Below, piece by piece: positions 33,201 through 43,718 of a stretch of DNA of 64,000 nucleotides. This stretch comes from Hymenolepis diminuta (Eukaryota > Platyhelminthes > Cestoda > Cyclophyllidea > Hymenolepididae): assembly GCA_900708905.1 (NCBI GenBank), contig CAADRB010000003.1, forward strand, positions 2,139,292 to 2,203,291, read 5' to 3'. Under the pieces are notes generated by a model. That model searched no databases and had not been told where the DNA came from. It saw nothing but the letters and a program-made list of their open reading frames with translations. Numbering within the stretch: the first letter of the stretch is position 1; each line of letters opens with the position of its first letter. A program made the translations under genes and the position numbers.

Positions 33201-34429
33201 TGGGTCAATCCATTTATAACGCACCGATATTTTTACACAGCCGCAAATTTTGTAAAAATATAATGACAACATAATTAGGAAGCATGTAAGGGTATTCGTA
33301 TGAAATTAAATTTATTGCTAAAAGTAGCTGAGATTAGAATTATTTGTAGCGAAATTTAAAAAATGTAAGAGGTTTTTGGTTAAAGACCCCATCTACATAA
33401 AGAAAGTGAGTAGTTAATCAATAAAATTTGAAAAAAAGTTTTTGAATAAATTAACTAAACCTGTTTTCTTTTGAATGAAACAACCCATATTTGAATAATC
33501 AACCTTGACAGTTATTTTGATGATGAAGTTCCAGAATTCTCAACACTTTTGATATGTGAGAAAGCGGACTAGAATGAATAGCAATAGAGGAACTTGCCTG
33601 GTTAGGCTTTGAAAGAACGATTTATTATCAAAATTTAGACACAACGAAAGTACTGGTTGAACAAAAAACCTGTTGATTGATAATGCAGACCCAGATTATT
33701 AATAATTTTATCAGGTATGACTTCACTGTTATGTTACAATGATCTTGAAATTATCAAATTGGCTGAATATTCATTAACAAATTTCGTTGCCTTACGTAGA
33801 ACTTGTAAAACACACATCCTAAAAATTTTTATTTCTTATACGTAACACTATTAATTTTCACAGTATCGTTTTTCGCTAATTTTACCAACAGAATAAAGTG
33901 TCAATTGTGAAGCATCCCTTTAGGATTATCCGAAAATGAAAAATACCACCTTCTCAGTGGTCGATCAATAAAAATGTAAAAGTGTAATTCCAAGTTTCAG
34001 ATTTAAAATGCTGACTATATGCACAAAATACAAATTACATTTACATTCAAATCCATTCCGTATAATTTTATTTATATTGATACAATAGCATTCCATTAGA
34101 ATTGATTTAGCGTACTATTGATGCTAAAAGTCATTTAATAAGAATCTCGCCACAAATGTCCTTATTGCACATTTTTAATTAAGTAAAGAGGAAATGGGTA
34201 ATTCAAAAATATTAATAGTGAATGCAATAATAAAAAACCTTCATTATTAATTTTAAGGAAATTATAATGGGTTTTAATTCCTCAAATATTTTCAGAACTT
34301 TGAAGAATGTACCCATACTCGAGTTCTATGTACTAAATAAATAATTAAATGCTCTTATTTATTTTAATTTAATTGTCCTTCAAATGTGCTGCATTTATAA
34401 GAATAATATCTTTCCAAAATAGTTCTTAT
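30254..34429. other. No gene recognised between the Rab and NDOR1 genes
   Basis: Over 4 kb of AT-rich intergenic sequence. A less AT-rich patch at about 30980-31210 with an 88-codon minus-strand frame is the only local irregularity; it has no known domain. Confidence 0.55.
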
Positions 34430-34690
34430 TTGTAGGATTATTTATTTTCCACGTTTTAATACCTAATTCTCTTTTATTCGGACGAATTTATTTACATTTA
34501 GCTTGTAAATAGCGCATAATATAAGACGTCCCATTAGTGCCAGGATGTGCGTCTTATTTTGATACAATGATTTAGGTAGCCTTGTATTGTGTTGTTGTTG
34601 TATTGTATTTGTAATTATTGCAATTTCTTAGGCAATCTATGAGTCAACTACGATATCTCTCAGAGAAGGACAGATCGTAACAAAATTGAC
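34430..34690 (+). repeat. Repeat family C, copy 1 (uninterrupted)
   Basis: Matches 34925-35114 plus 35437-35520. Shared blocks include AATTTATTTACATTNAGC, ATGTGCGTCTTATTTTGATA / ACGTGCGTCCTATTTTGATA, TTGTATTGT, and TTAGGCAATCTATGAGTC / TTAAGGAATCTTTGAGTC. Non-coding. Confidence 0.7.
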
Positions 34691-34924
34691 ATTGATTCAT
34701 CTTATATATCTATGAACATATAACCGTGTTCAATTACACTTTAACTATTAGCTTACAGCAACTTATGAGACCCAATAATTTATCAACTTTGAAGTGAGGT
34801 AGGAAGCTGTCTACGATTCTAATATCGTCCCTACCACATATGCATACTCGACCTTATGCTAGTAGCCTAAAAACAAGAACACTTCTGTTAGTGGTGGTGC
34901 CACATATAAGAAAATAAAATGTTC

Positions 34925-35520
34925 CTCAGAGAATGCTTATTCGAAAGATTATTTATCCTTCACCTTCTATTTACATTTTATTCGAAGGGATAAATTTACA
35001 TTACGCTATAAATGGCACATGATATAAGTCCATACATCGATACCAAGACGTGCGTCCTATTTTGATATGGTGGTTTGGGTAGATTTGTATTGTATTGTGG
35101 TTGGGTTGTATTTGCGCTATAGGCGTTGATAGATGTCTATCAACGCCTGGCGATTAGAAATGATTGACTGGCGGTAAGATCTCCACTGTAGCATTCGTAG
35201 GCGGTCCTGCTGTGTGTTTGCTCGTTTGCGCATAGGTACCTAAACAGGTGTCTATCATCACGCCGAGAATCCGACGACGAGACATGACTGACGTCTAACG
35301 AAGAAGTGTTCTGTATATAAACCTAATTTACTTAATAATAAAATGGGGTGGCTTGTTTGCCACCTACGAAATGATTTGATGACATGAGTGGCTAGACTTA
35401 TTTCATCTATTTGATCGGTAGACTTAACTTATTAAAATTTGTAACTAGTGCAATGTCTTAAGGAATCTTTGAGTCGGCTATAGTATCCTACAGAGATAAG
35501 TATATCACAACAAGTAGAAA
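34925..35520 (+). repeat. Repeat family C, copy 2 (split by element at 35115-35436)
   Basis: Same order of blocks as 34430-34690, but broken after TTGTATTTG by the family B element and resumed at GTAACTAGTGCAATGTCTTA. The two copies are about 500 bp apart in direct orientation. Confidence 0.7.
35115..35436 (-). mobile_element. Repeat family B, copy 4, inserted into another repeat with 5-bp duplication
   Basis: A 322-bp element on the minus strand, flanked by ATTTG at 35110-35114 and 35437-35441. The uninterrupted paralogue of the target at 34606-34620 has a single ATTTG at the corresponding place. A 5-bp duplication fits an LTR-type (solo LTR) or another integrase-driven insertion, but the ends are not TG...CA, so the class is open. 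Confidence 0.7.
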
Positions 35521-37520
35521 GCCCCAAAGGATAATTGAAAGTATGAAATATGAATGCATAGTATAGCATGGTATTTTGTTTATGTTATTGTTCTAATCAT
35601 TTCAGAAAAAATGGAGGTAATGCGAAGTTCTTCGGCTCTTCTAAGTTCGGAACTGTGCTAAGTCAAATAAGGCTATATGCAGGGTCAGTTTCTTGAGGTA
35701 ATAGTCCAGGACTTGCTTCAAAATTTGTGGGGCCAAAATAAAACAAAAGTATGAAAGAAGACCGTTATTTTGATGTATGAATGAAGAAATTTCAAAAATG
35801 GTTATATTAGATTGATTTTATCGAGATTCATGAAGACCGATAGTTTTAATTAATGAACAAAAAGAGTTTAAAAATGGGAATGATGATATTTTGCGGCTGA
35901 TAAGGATTTTGAGTGTCTATTATCCGTTTGATTTAACAATTCATATATTATTGAATATGTTTCTGCATCAAATACAATTTAAAAGCCCGGCGTATTTTTT
36001 AATATTAAGCAAAAAAAACAAAACAAAAAACGATTATGCTGTTTCCACGAGAACTTATCAGTTAAGCCTTCATCGTTTATCCATGGTAAACTAACTCTTC
36101 ACTATTTACCGGACTGAATTAGAGTATGATTGCAATAAGGTATGTCCCCAAGATTCAGAGTGACGGAACGTAATGTATTAGGAATTCGAGGTTTGTATTC
36201 AAGCTAATGAATATATCAAGTTTCACGTTCTTAGTTGATACTTCAGTACACATGTACAATGTAGTGGGAAATAATAAATTTCGATTACATATTTTCATAC
36301 ACTTTACCAGCTCATGCAGTTAATTTACATCAAGTAGATGACTTTTCTTTAATGGAATGATTGAGACATTAGCTAAAAATTTTATTTGTATTTCGATTAA
36401 ATTTCTTTTCATAAAGAAAAAATATGATTACGCAATCCCATTACTGAAATTACTTTCCTATCATATTTGCAATGATTTCTCCCTTATTTCTGACAAAACA
36501 CTGCAATGTTCATTGTAAGAACCGTCTTGCAATTCTCTGTTATGTGGATTGCTCATATCCTCGAACACTGTCTCACCCAAATAAACAGGAATTCAAAAAC
36601 GGTACTACATTTGGAATTGTTCACTAATTTCAGAAAACGCTTTAAAAGATTTCTCTAAAATGATCGCAATATGCATATTTTATATGAGGTGCATTTATAA
36701 TAATCGATCAATTCTATTCATAAGGAAATCTGATTATTATTGAGAAGCTTGTTATCTTTGTTATTCATAGCACCTTTCTGTTGATTGGTCTATTTGAGAG
36801 GTTTATGTGATGTGTTCATAACGGTATCTGGTCGCTATTCCGCCTTGTTATAGTTGACTCAGCTCTAACTTTCGCTAATGACACATATTTTAAGCATTTA
36901 TAGTCGGGATAATAATATCTGATTATTTTAAATATTATCCAACGTTAAATAATATATCAGTGTTAACGACATTGCTTCCAGGAGCAGTTACTATATAGAC
37001 TATACATTAAATTTGTGACTCTAAATGATAATAATAAAATGCAACAAAAATAAATATAAGCATAAAGTAAACAAGGGGGCAAACGCAAAGATAAGAAGCA
37101 TAACTTTTAGTTTTACTAAAAAAGGAAAAAATTGAAACGAAGTTTTTAAACAGCTATTTGTCTAACCTTGATTTAACCTCTTTTCCCGACTAGAGTGGAC
37201 ATTTTAATCTATCGCCTCAGTGGCAGGGTTGGTGTGCGTTTGGGGTTGTCTGCATTTTTTTTATATTATATTCAATGTTTGTATGAAAGCTGATATTCCA
37301 AACACGAAGCTTCCTTTAACTTTCTTATGATTTCTTAAGGCAATGCTTTTATTGACATTTCAACCTTGAATTATTTTTATAAACATATATTTATATCTAA
37401 TGAATATTATGAGTTCAACTTTTAACGTTATACATAGATTTTGTTGTTTATTTGAAGTTTCTTGCAGGTTTTACTTTTCGCCTGTCTAAATAATCAAACA
37501 TTACTCTAATTATGTAATGC
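35521..37520. other. Upstream region of NDOR1; nothing recognised
   Basis: AT-rich, without recognised repeats or coding signals. Promoter elements of NDOR1 would be expected here, unless transcription starts farther away. Confidence 0.5.
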
Positions 37521-37535
37521 CATTTTAGACAGAAG
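37521..37535 (+). promoter_or_regulatory. Possible splice or trans-splice acceptor before NDOR1
   Basis: CATTTTAG ends 7 nt before the NDOR1 start codon. Flatworm mRNAs are often spliced to a leader close to the start codon, so this may be a spliced-leader acceptor, or the end of a 5' UTR intron. The sequence alone cannot distinguish these. Confidence 0.3.
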
Positions 37536-40500
37536 ATGAATCCCGTTTTCCGAATTGTCATTATTTACGGGAGTCAGACTGGAAACGCTCGTGGAATAGC
37601 TGAGAAGCTTGCTTTACAATGTTGCAAAATTCTTCGATTGCGAAACTTTCCGGCTGACAGTCCCACATCATTGATCCATCTATGTGACGCCAACAGCTAC
37701 ACACCTCTCAAACAGCTTGCCAAAGAGACTGGCCCTGTCATCTTTGTCTGTTCCACAACCGGGTTTGGCGATCCTCCTGATAATATGGCTTCATTTTGGC
37801 GCAAGCTCATGAATGTTCGACTGCCCGAGGGCAAAACGTTCCCAATATCTCTTCGCTTCGTCGCGTTAGGTATTGGTGACTCCTCGTACAAGCAGTACAA
37901 TTTTGTTGCCAAGATGTTATATCGTCGAATGGTTCATCTCGGTGCGTCCCCTCTTCCCGTTTCCATGGCACTGGGAGATGCAGATCAGGATATTGGCCTC
38001 GGACTGGCAGATGAATCAGCTCCAGAAGGTATAGTCACTTGTCTTCAGCGGTTTGTGCCCTCCTTATGGAATACCATACTCAATCAATACTCATCCAGTG
38101 TCCAACCGATTGGATCAATACCACTTCCGATCACCTGGGAGGGTTTAGAGTCCTCAGAATTCATTGCCTCCCTACAGCCGAGGTTTATGGTTCGAAGGGT
38201 GAGGAAGATTGAAGGCGGGGACTTGAATCTCATCAATGGAAATCATTATCGAAATAAGGAGCTGCTAATGGATATGATTGAAACAACGATTGCTAGAGAT
38301 AGTGCTCTATTGAAAATGCCTGCCATGCCCTCGGAGGCTGGATGGTTTGTTGTCAAGTCGAATGAGAGAATTACGCCCTCAAATTACTTTCAAGAAACGC
38401 GGTTTATTGAACTGGAGACTGAAGTAAGTATTACTTTTATTCCATGCTTTTGGAGAACAACAAACCACTTTTGACTGAAAGGACTAATCGGTCACTAAAA
38501 TATTGTTTCAGGTTATTTAAAAACATACAAAAAACTTTTCATATTCCAAAGGCTAGTGAGGGAGGTGGACATTGTGATCTGTATGAATAAGAATACATGT
38601 ATAATCTCATAAGTGGGAGGTGTATTCTAGCAGTCTTCGTTGGCAGATAAGTTGAAACCCAGATGCTGAGAAATTTGCACTCTGCTTTCCCTCTTGACCG
38701 GTCTAAATTAGTGCATTTATTTCGCTCTCTGAATAAAAGGTGATGGAGATCAAACTCATGACCTTAGTTAACCGCTACACTACCGAAGTACATAGTCTGA
38801 CCTCAAAGAATTTGGTCATTTATATTTAAGTTTGATGTCTCATTTGATATTCTTTCGGCATCATTTAATATGGGCAGATATCGAAGTAAAATAGGATTAC
38901 GAAATCACGTAAAAGATCGTAGTCTTTGTGTTAAATGGGCTGTATTTCCCTTTCTACACCGGTTTGTGCCGATCTGTTAATTTACAGATTAATTCTTGGT
39001 GCACATGCAATGATTTTAAATAAAATCAACAAAGAACAAGACCGAAGTATCAGGTGGTTGTGCCCATACCATCTTCACAATTACATAATGGTGAGTTGCG
39101 TCATAGTAGTTGCGATTTTTAAACAAAAACTGTACTATCAGATCATTAAGTAAAGCATTAAAATACTTGATTTTGATAGATGGAAGTTACCCTGAAGAAA
39201 CTGGAATTCAGCCGATCTTCTTTCCTGCAGTTAGCCATCCGTATCACTGGACGTACACTAATGAGCACCGGTCTCATAATATTCGAGTTTACAGACAGAC
39301 GGATTGACCTGTAGCCAAAAGATGACTTGCTACGCGTATAGGATGATTGACAAGTATTCATACACATATCTCCAGACGTTTGAATGTTCAAGAACATGCT
39401 ATGTTAATTTTGGAAGTTGGTAACCGATCGATGCAGTTATTGTCATGCAAAGCTCAAGGTCAACGGTTCGCGAGCCGTTTAAGAAACTACTTGTGAACGT
39501 TTAAGTACAAATCGAATTTCAAATAAAACCACTAAATTAAAGCATTTTTAATGTTTGCGTATCAAACATCCCCTTGTTGATCAGTGCCATTGCTAATGCC
39601 TTGCTAGTTAAATAACGATGGTTTTCGAACCAATCATCAGATTCGACAGACATACATCGGCATTTGATTAATCAACGTGTATACAGACTAAACTCAAGAT
39701 TCTTTCGGTTCTTTTCTTATTATAAAGGGAAAGAGGGGAATGGCTTAAAATCTATGTTTATCTCTTTGTGGACCTACATTGTAACTGTTAAATCCAAATA
39801 AATAAAACTAGATATCACGTGGAATTTCCGGTTATTTCAATATTTTCTGGCTTTTAATGCTATCAGACAATTCAATAAATTTAATCGTCGTATATTTTGT
39901 TATTGGCAGCCATAGAGCTTAATCATCTGCTTAAATATTCACATATCTCTCTCGGGTTAGATTGTGCTAGTATATTTCTACTTGTTCATTATTTTTGGAT
40001 TAAATAATTCACCATAACATTTTATGTGGTCATTAATTAAGGCCCAAACCCATTCTGAGAAAAAAGAAAGAAGAGAGCACACTTGATTTTTCGGTTATTC
40101 CTTTTTCGATTAGGATTAATTATTCATATGTTCGATTATTTTAACCTGTAAATGCGTAGTAATGAATTTCGAACAAGTGCCTTTTGATGCTACAGATATC
40201 CTAGTTATCATTGTGCTACCGACGCATTTTCCCCCATGTGGCGTTGGAATAGCTGTATGCATGTCTGCCAATTTAGAGGTTACGCGTTTGATACTCCGAC
40301 GTACGGCCAGTTTATGGTTTATAGAATTACCATCTCTTTCACCTTTTTTAGTGTGGATTTGGATGTTTAGAACGAGTCTTCTCAGGTCTATTAAATGAAA
40401 TCTTAAACTCACTTGACTTAGGTTGAGAGAAGGGATTCTGGAACCTTCCTAATGAGAAGATCTCATTGTAAACCTCTCCTGTTGATCGGAATCAACTAAA

Positions 40501-43500
40501 GCGTTTGACCATTCATATCACTAGATGTGTACCGAGGAGCATCGATTTTGTGGCTTTTGACTTTGCAGACGTGCACTTTGATCATTGCTCCATCAGTGTC
40601 AAAAAATGCTTACATTAATAAATCCATTTCTAATGGGTTCAAAGATTCGATTTTGATCACATTATCAAATTTTAACTTACTAAATTTTCATCCATTTGGA
40701 TGTTCTCATTATTTGGGTCTGACGGTTTTTGAACTCGTATTGGCCAGTTATAGAGGCCGTATTCATAGAGGCGTTTATTTTGTCTCTGGTCTTTTCTATA
40801 GATTTGCCCTTCAAAGAACTGTTTTAGAATCGGAAAAGTTGTCACATCACTCATTTCTTCTTTATAAGCTTTTGGCCATTCGGCATGAAATCTTTTTCAC
40901 TAACATAGCTCACTAGCGCTCAAGTAGCAGTTAGTACTACAATTCTCGGATACTTAGACAGATTTTGATTAATAGGATGGACCAATGGCGTATTAGTACT
41001 GTTTGTCATGTCAGAGGTTATGGGACAAATCCAGGTGAAATCCGTTGATTGAAATGATCGACACTCCTACCTACTACTTTTTAATGAAAGAGTGGTAAAA
41101 TCCGGATTTCCCAAATAAGGTAGCTCTAGAGCGTTTCTTCTGCTACCAAATTTTAGAAAGTACATTTACTAAATATGATTTGTTTGGAAATCTTGTGTTG
41201 TTTTTACTAGGGCCACTTCCACCCATTGTTAATTTTAATTGACATTTCAATATTTTATTTGATTTTACACCTTATTTTGTTCTCTAGACGTAAATAAGTT
41301 CACCCTATGAAGCTTCTCTTCATCTTTTTAAGCTGATTGGCTATTAACTGGTCTATTTTCCTCAAAGCATGCAGTGTTCCTTCTATTATTAGCATTTAAC
41401 TATTAATAATATGATTTGATACATTGCTTATCGTAAGGGAGCTTTAACTTCCTTCACTACGTAAACAGATTGATGTACCAAATTCGGAGCCATTAAATTC
41501 TGATTTACGGTCCCTTTTCCTTGCAGATTTGATACAAGTAATAATAGCAGTAATTGCCAACCTCGATGGAGGAAGGTGTTTTCTAACACACTTTTTTAAA
41601 AAATAGATTGAGGTATTCTGAAGCCTCTTTTGAACAGCATCAGCCAGTGTGGTTAATCACTCCACTAACTCGATATTGACCTTTAGATATGTCTTAAAGC
41701 GCTATCACTAACCTACTGGGTCATTTATTTATGATTACAATAGTTTGACTTCATTGGTAATCGAAATTAGTTTGCTATTGAAGCGGAGATCGATTAGTCA
41801 TTATTATCACTATCTGGGATATTTTCAGTGTAACCTTTTAGGAAATGCTTACAAAGACTCCAAAGGGAACGCGTCTTGACTGAATCACTCTTTAGCATGT
41901 TGTGCCTCTTACAATTATTCAGATTTAGAGCAATGAGGTCAGTCATATTCAGAGATCTCCCTGTCTCAAAGCGGCTAAACTCTGGGGACTCGAAGGGGAC
42001 TAAAGACGTTTATTTGATAGCCATAATAGTTGGACTATATACTCTGGTGTTTGCTTACCACAAAATATTGACAGACGGCTGACCAAGGCTGGGATCAGTT
42101 AATTAGTCTTTCGCAAGTGACAATACTGAAGAAGGTTGACAGGTGTTGCTTGTCCATTCACAAGGCCGTGAATAATTTTTACTGAATGCGGACACGTTTG
42201 CTTAATTAACTTTAATTAAATTTGTTTTAAGCACGTTAGATTTTGATTAATATCTCATTAGATTTTTTTTGTGATTAAGACATACAGGCATTCAATTTTT
42301 TACTCCCTACAGAATGGTGACCCTCAGCCAGAATTCCTTCCGGGTACTGTCTTGCAAGTCCAACCTCGCAATCTCACTGAGGACGTACTGGCTTTCTTCA
42401 AAGTGACCGGTCTCGATCCTAACGTGCGTATCTCAGTTCGCAGTTTCACAAAGGAAATCCATCCCGGAGAGCACATTGTCTCTTTCTCACTCCCCGGTCG
42501 ATTGGAACATATCTGTGCCAACGACGGCATTTCTCTTGCTTGGCTAGCTGCCTACTACTTCGATATTAGTTCAATCCCCACGCGTTCTTTCTTCTCCGAT
42601 TTCGCAGCCGCTCACAAATGGCGACCCACCGGGACTAAAGATGATGAACGTGTAGCTATGGAATATGATCGACTGAAGGAGCTCGGTCAAGCTTGTACTC
42701 CTGAGGCAGTAGACGATTTTTATGACTATGTGAACCGACCCCGTAGAAATCTTATTGAAGTTCTAGGTGATTTTCCTTGCACCACCTCCTTTATCCCTGC
42801 TGAGCAGTGGATAAATATTCTCCCAGGACCCCTCAGACCCCGTCCCTACTCTATCGCATCTGCGTCACCCAAGATTGAACTTCTTATAGCTGTTGTCACC
42901 TATCGTACTCGAATGCTCACGCCCCGTAGGGGCCTCGCGTCTACTTATTTAGCAAGATGTAAAATTGGCACACGTATTCCCGCATGGATTTTCCGACCAT
43001 CCTATGGGTTTGATTTTTCCTATCACCTCACCTCAAGCGTACCTCGTCCCCCGCCTTGTGTACTCATTTGCACTGGTACAGGCGTTGCTCCCCTTCGAGC
43101 CTTTATTCAGTACCAACGTAAATCCTTCCCTCGTGCCTTTAATGTTCTCGTTTTTGGCTGCCGATTCTCTCACCGTGACTTCTACTTTGAGAAGGAATGG
43201 AAGAGCCTGGAGGCAGATGATTGTCTTCAACTCGTTACAGCCTTTTCTCGTGAGGGTGGAAAGATAACAACGGCCAAAAATCGGATTTATGTACAACACA
43301 AGATTAGAGAGAACCCGGATTTGGTGTGGTCGGTACTAGGAGAGGCCCAGGGAAGTGTCTTCATTGCTGGCAATGCACGGACAATGCCACTTGCTGTGCG
43401 AGAGGCAATCGTAGAAATTGCTCAAACTGGTGGCGGTTTGTCGGCTTATGAAGCCGAAACTTTTGTCAATAATCTGGAGAGCTCAGGGAGGTATCAGGCT

Positions 43501-43515
43501 GAGGTTTGGATGTGA
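37536..43515 (+). CDS. NDOR1: NADPH-dependent diflavin oxidoreductase 1 (NDOR1/Tah18), two exons
   Basis: Predicted 696-residue cytosolic flavoprotein that passes electrons from NADPH through FAD and FMN to anamorsin (CIAPIN1/Dre2) in iron-sulfur protein assembly. Exon 1 is 37536-38423 (donor GTAAGT), exon 2 is 42313-43515 (acceptor CTACAG); both phase 0, joining LETE to NGDP. FMN/flavodoxin domain: YGSQTGNARG (11-20), STTGFGDPPDN (73-83), GIGDSSY (112-118). FAD/NADPH half: NRPRRN (437-442), RPYSIAS (473-479, FAD binding), GTGVAP (551-556), GCRFSHRDFYFEKEW (578-592), AGNARTM (648-654), C-terminal VWM. All hallmark motifs are intact. It is about 100 residues longer than the 597-residue human protein, mostly through insertions around the linker and connecting domain. 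The start is the first Met before the flavodoxin strand. EI24 begins 203 bp downstream on the same strand. Confidence 0.95.
38700..38815 (-). repeat. tRNA-derived SINE fragment in NDOR1 intron
   Basis: Reversed: TAGTGTAGCGGTTAACTAAG followed by GTCATGAGTTTGATCTCC, a box A and decayed box B. Confidence 0.5.
40495..40600 (-). repeat. tRNA-derived SINE fragment in NDOR1 intron
   Basis: Reversed: GCAATGATCAAAGTGCACGT, TCTGCAAAGTCAAAAGCCAC, ATCGATGCTCCTCGGTAC and then part of the body (GGTCAAACGCTTTAGTTG). Confidence 0.55.
40686..40905 (-). other. Unidentified minus-strand open frame inside the NDOR1 intron
   Basis: The minus strand reads open for about 70 codons just upstream of a donor-like GTAAGT at about 40680. 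The translation contains a run YEYGLYNWPIRVQKP and is charged and non-repetitive. I do not recognise the family. It could be an exon of a nested gene, part of an old mobile element or chance. A second minus frame (40412-40116, ending near CAG|GTTAAA) lies nearby, but the phases of the two do not join in the simplest way. Confidence 0.25.
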
Positions 43516-43700
43516 TATGTGTACATATATACATGCATTCACTATTAGTCCCTTTCTGTTTAATGTTGTACAAAAAAGTAAATTGAAATAGATAATTTGC
43601 AATTATTTCTTCTGCTTACCTTTTTTCTGTGTGTGCTTGTGATGTATATTATTACACGCTGCTTATATGTTCATTTTATTTATGAGTAGTATTCATTCTC

Positions 43701-43718
43701 CTTTCCGGAGTAAATGAG
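43701..43718 (+). promoter_or_regulatory. Possible splice or trans-splice acceptor before EI24
   Basis: A pyrimidine-rich run (about 43690-43706) is followed by GGAG ending at 43710, 8 nt before the EI24 start codon. It lies 195 bp downstream of the NDOR1 stop, with no AATAAA between. It is compatible with trans-splicing of a downstream cistron, but it is only a short pattern. Confidence 0.3.

Larger units (their letters stand above)
38424..42312 (+). other. NDOR1 intron 1 (3.9 kb)
   Basis: The intron falls in the linker between the FMN and FAD halves of the protein. It contains SINE fragments on the minus strand (about 38700-38815, 40495-40600, perhaps 41640-41680) and two unexplained minus-strand open frames (about 40905-40686 and 40412-40116). 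No further NDOR1 exon is needed: the protein is continuous across the junction when compared with the human family member. Confidence 0.85.

Noticed and set aside
40527..40916. 129-codon plus-strand open frame
   Set aside because: It starts within an antisense SINE head and has no recognisable domain; the opposite strand looks more protein-like, though also unproven.
42965..43299. Open frames of 100 (plus) and 88 (minus) codons within NDOR1
   Set aside because: They overlap the conserved NDOR1 reductase exon in other frames; NDOR1 motifs explain the region.
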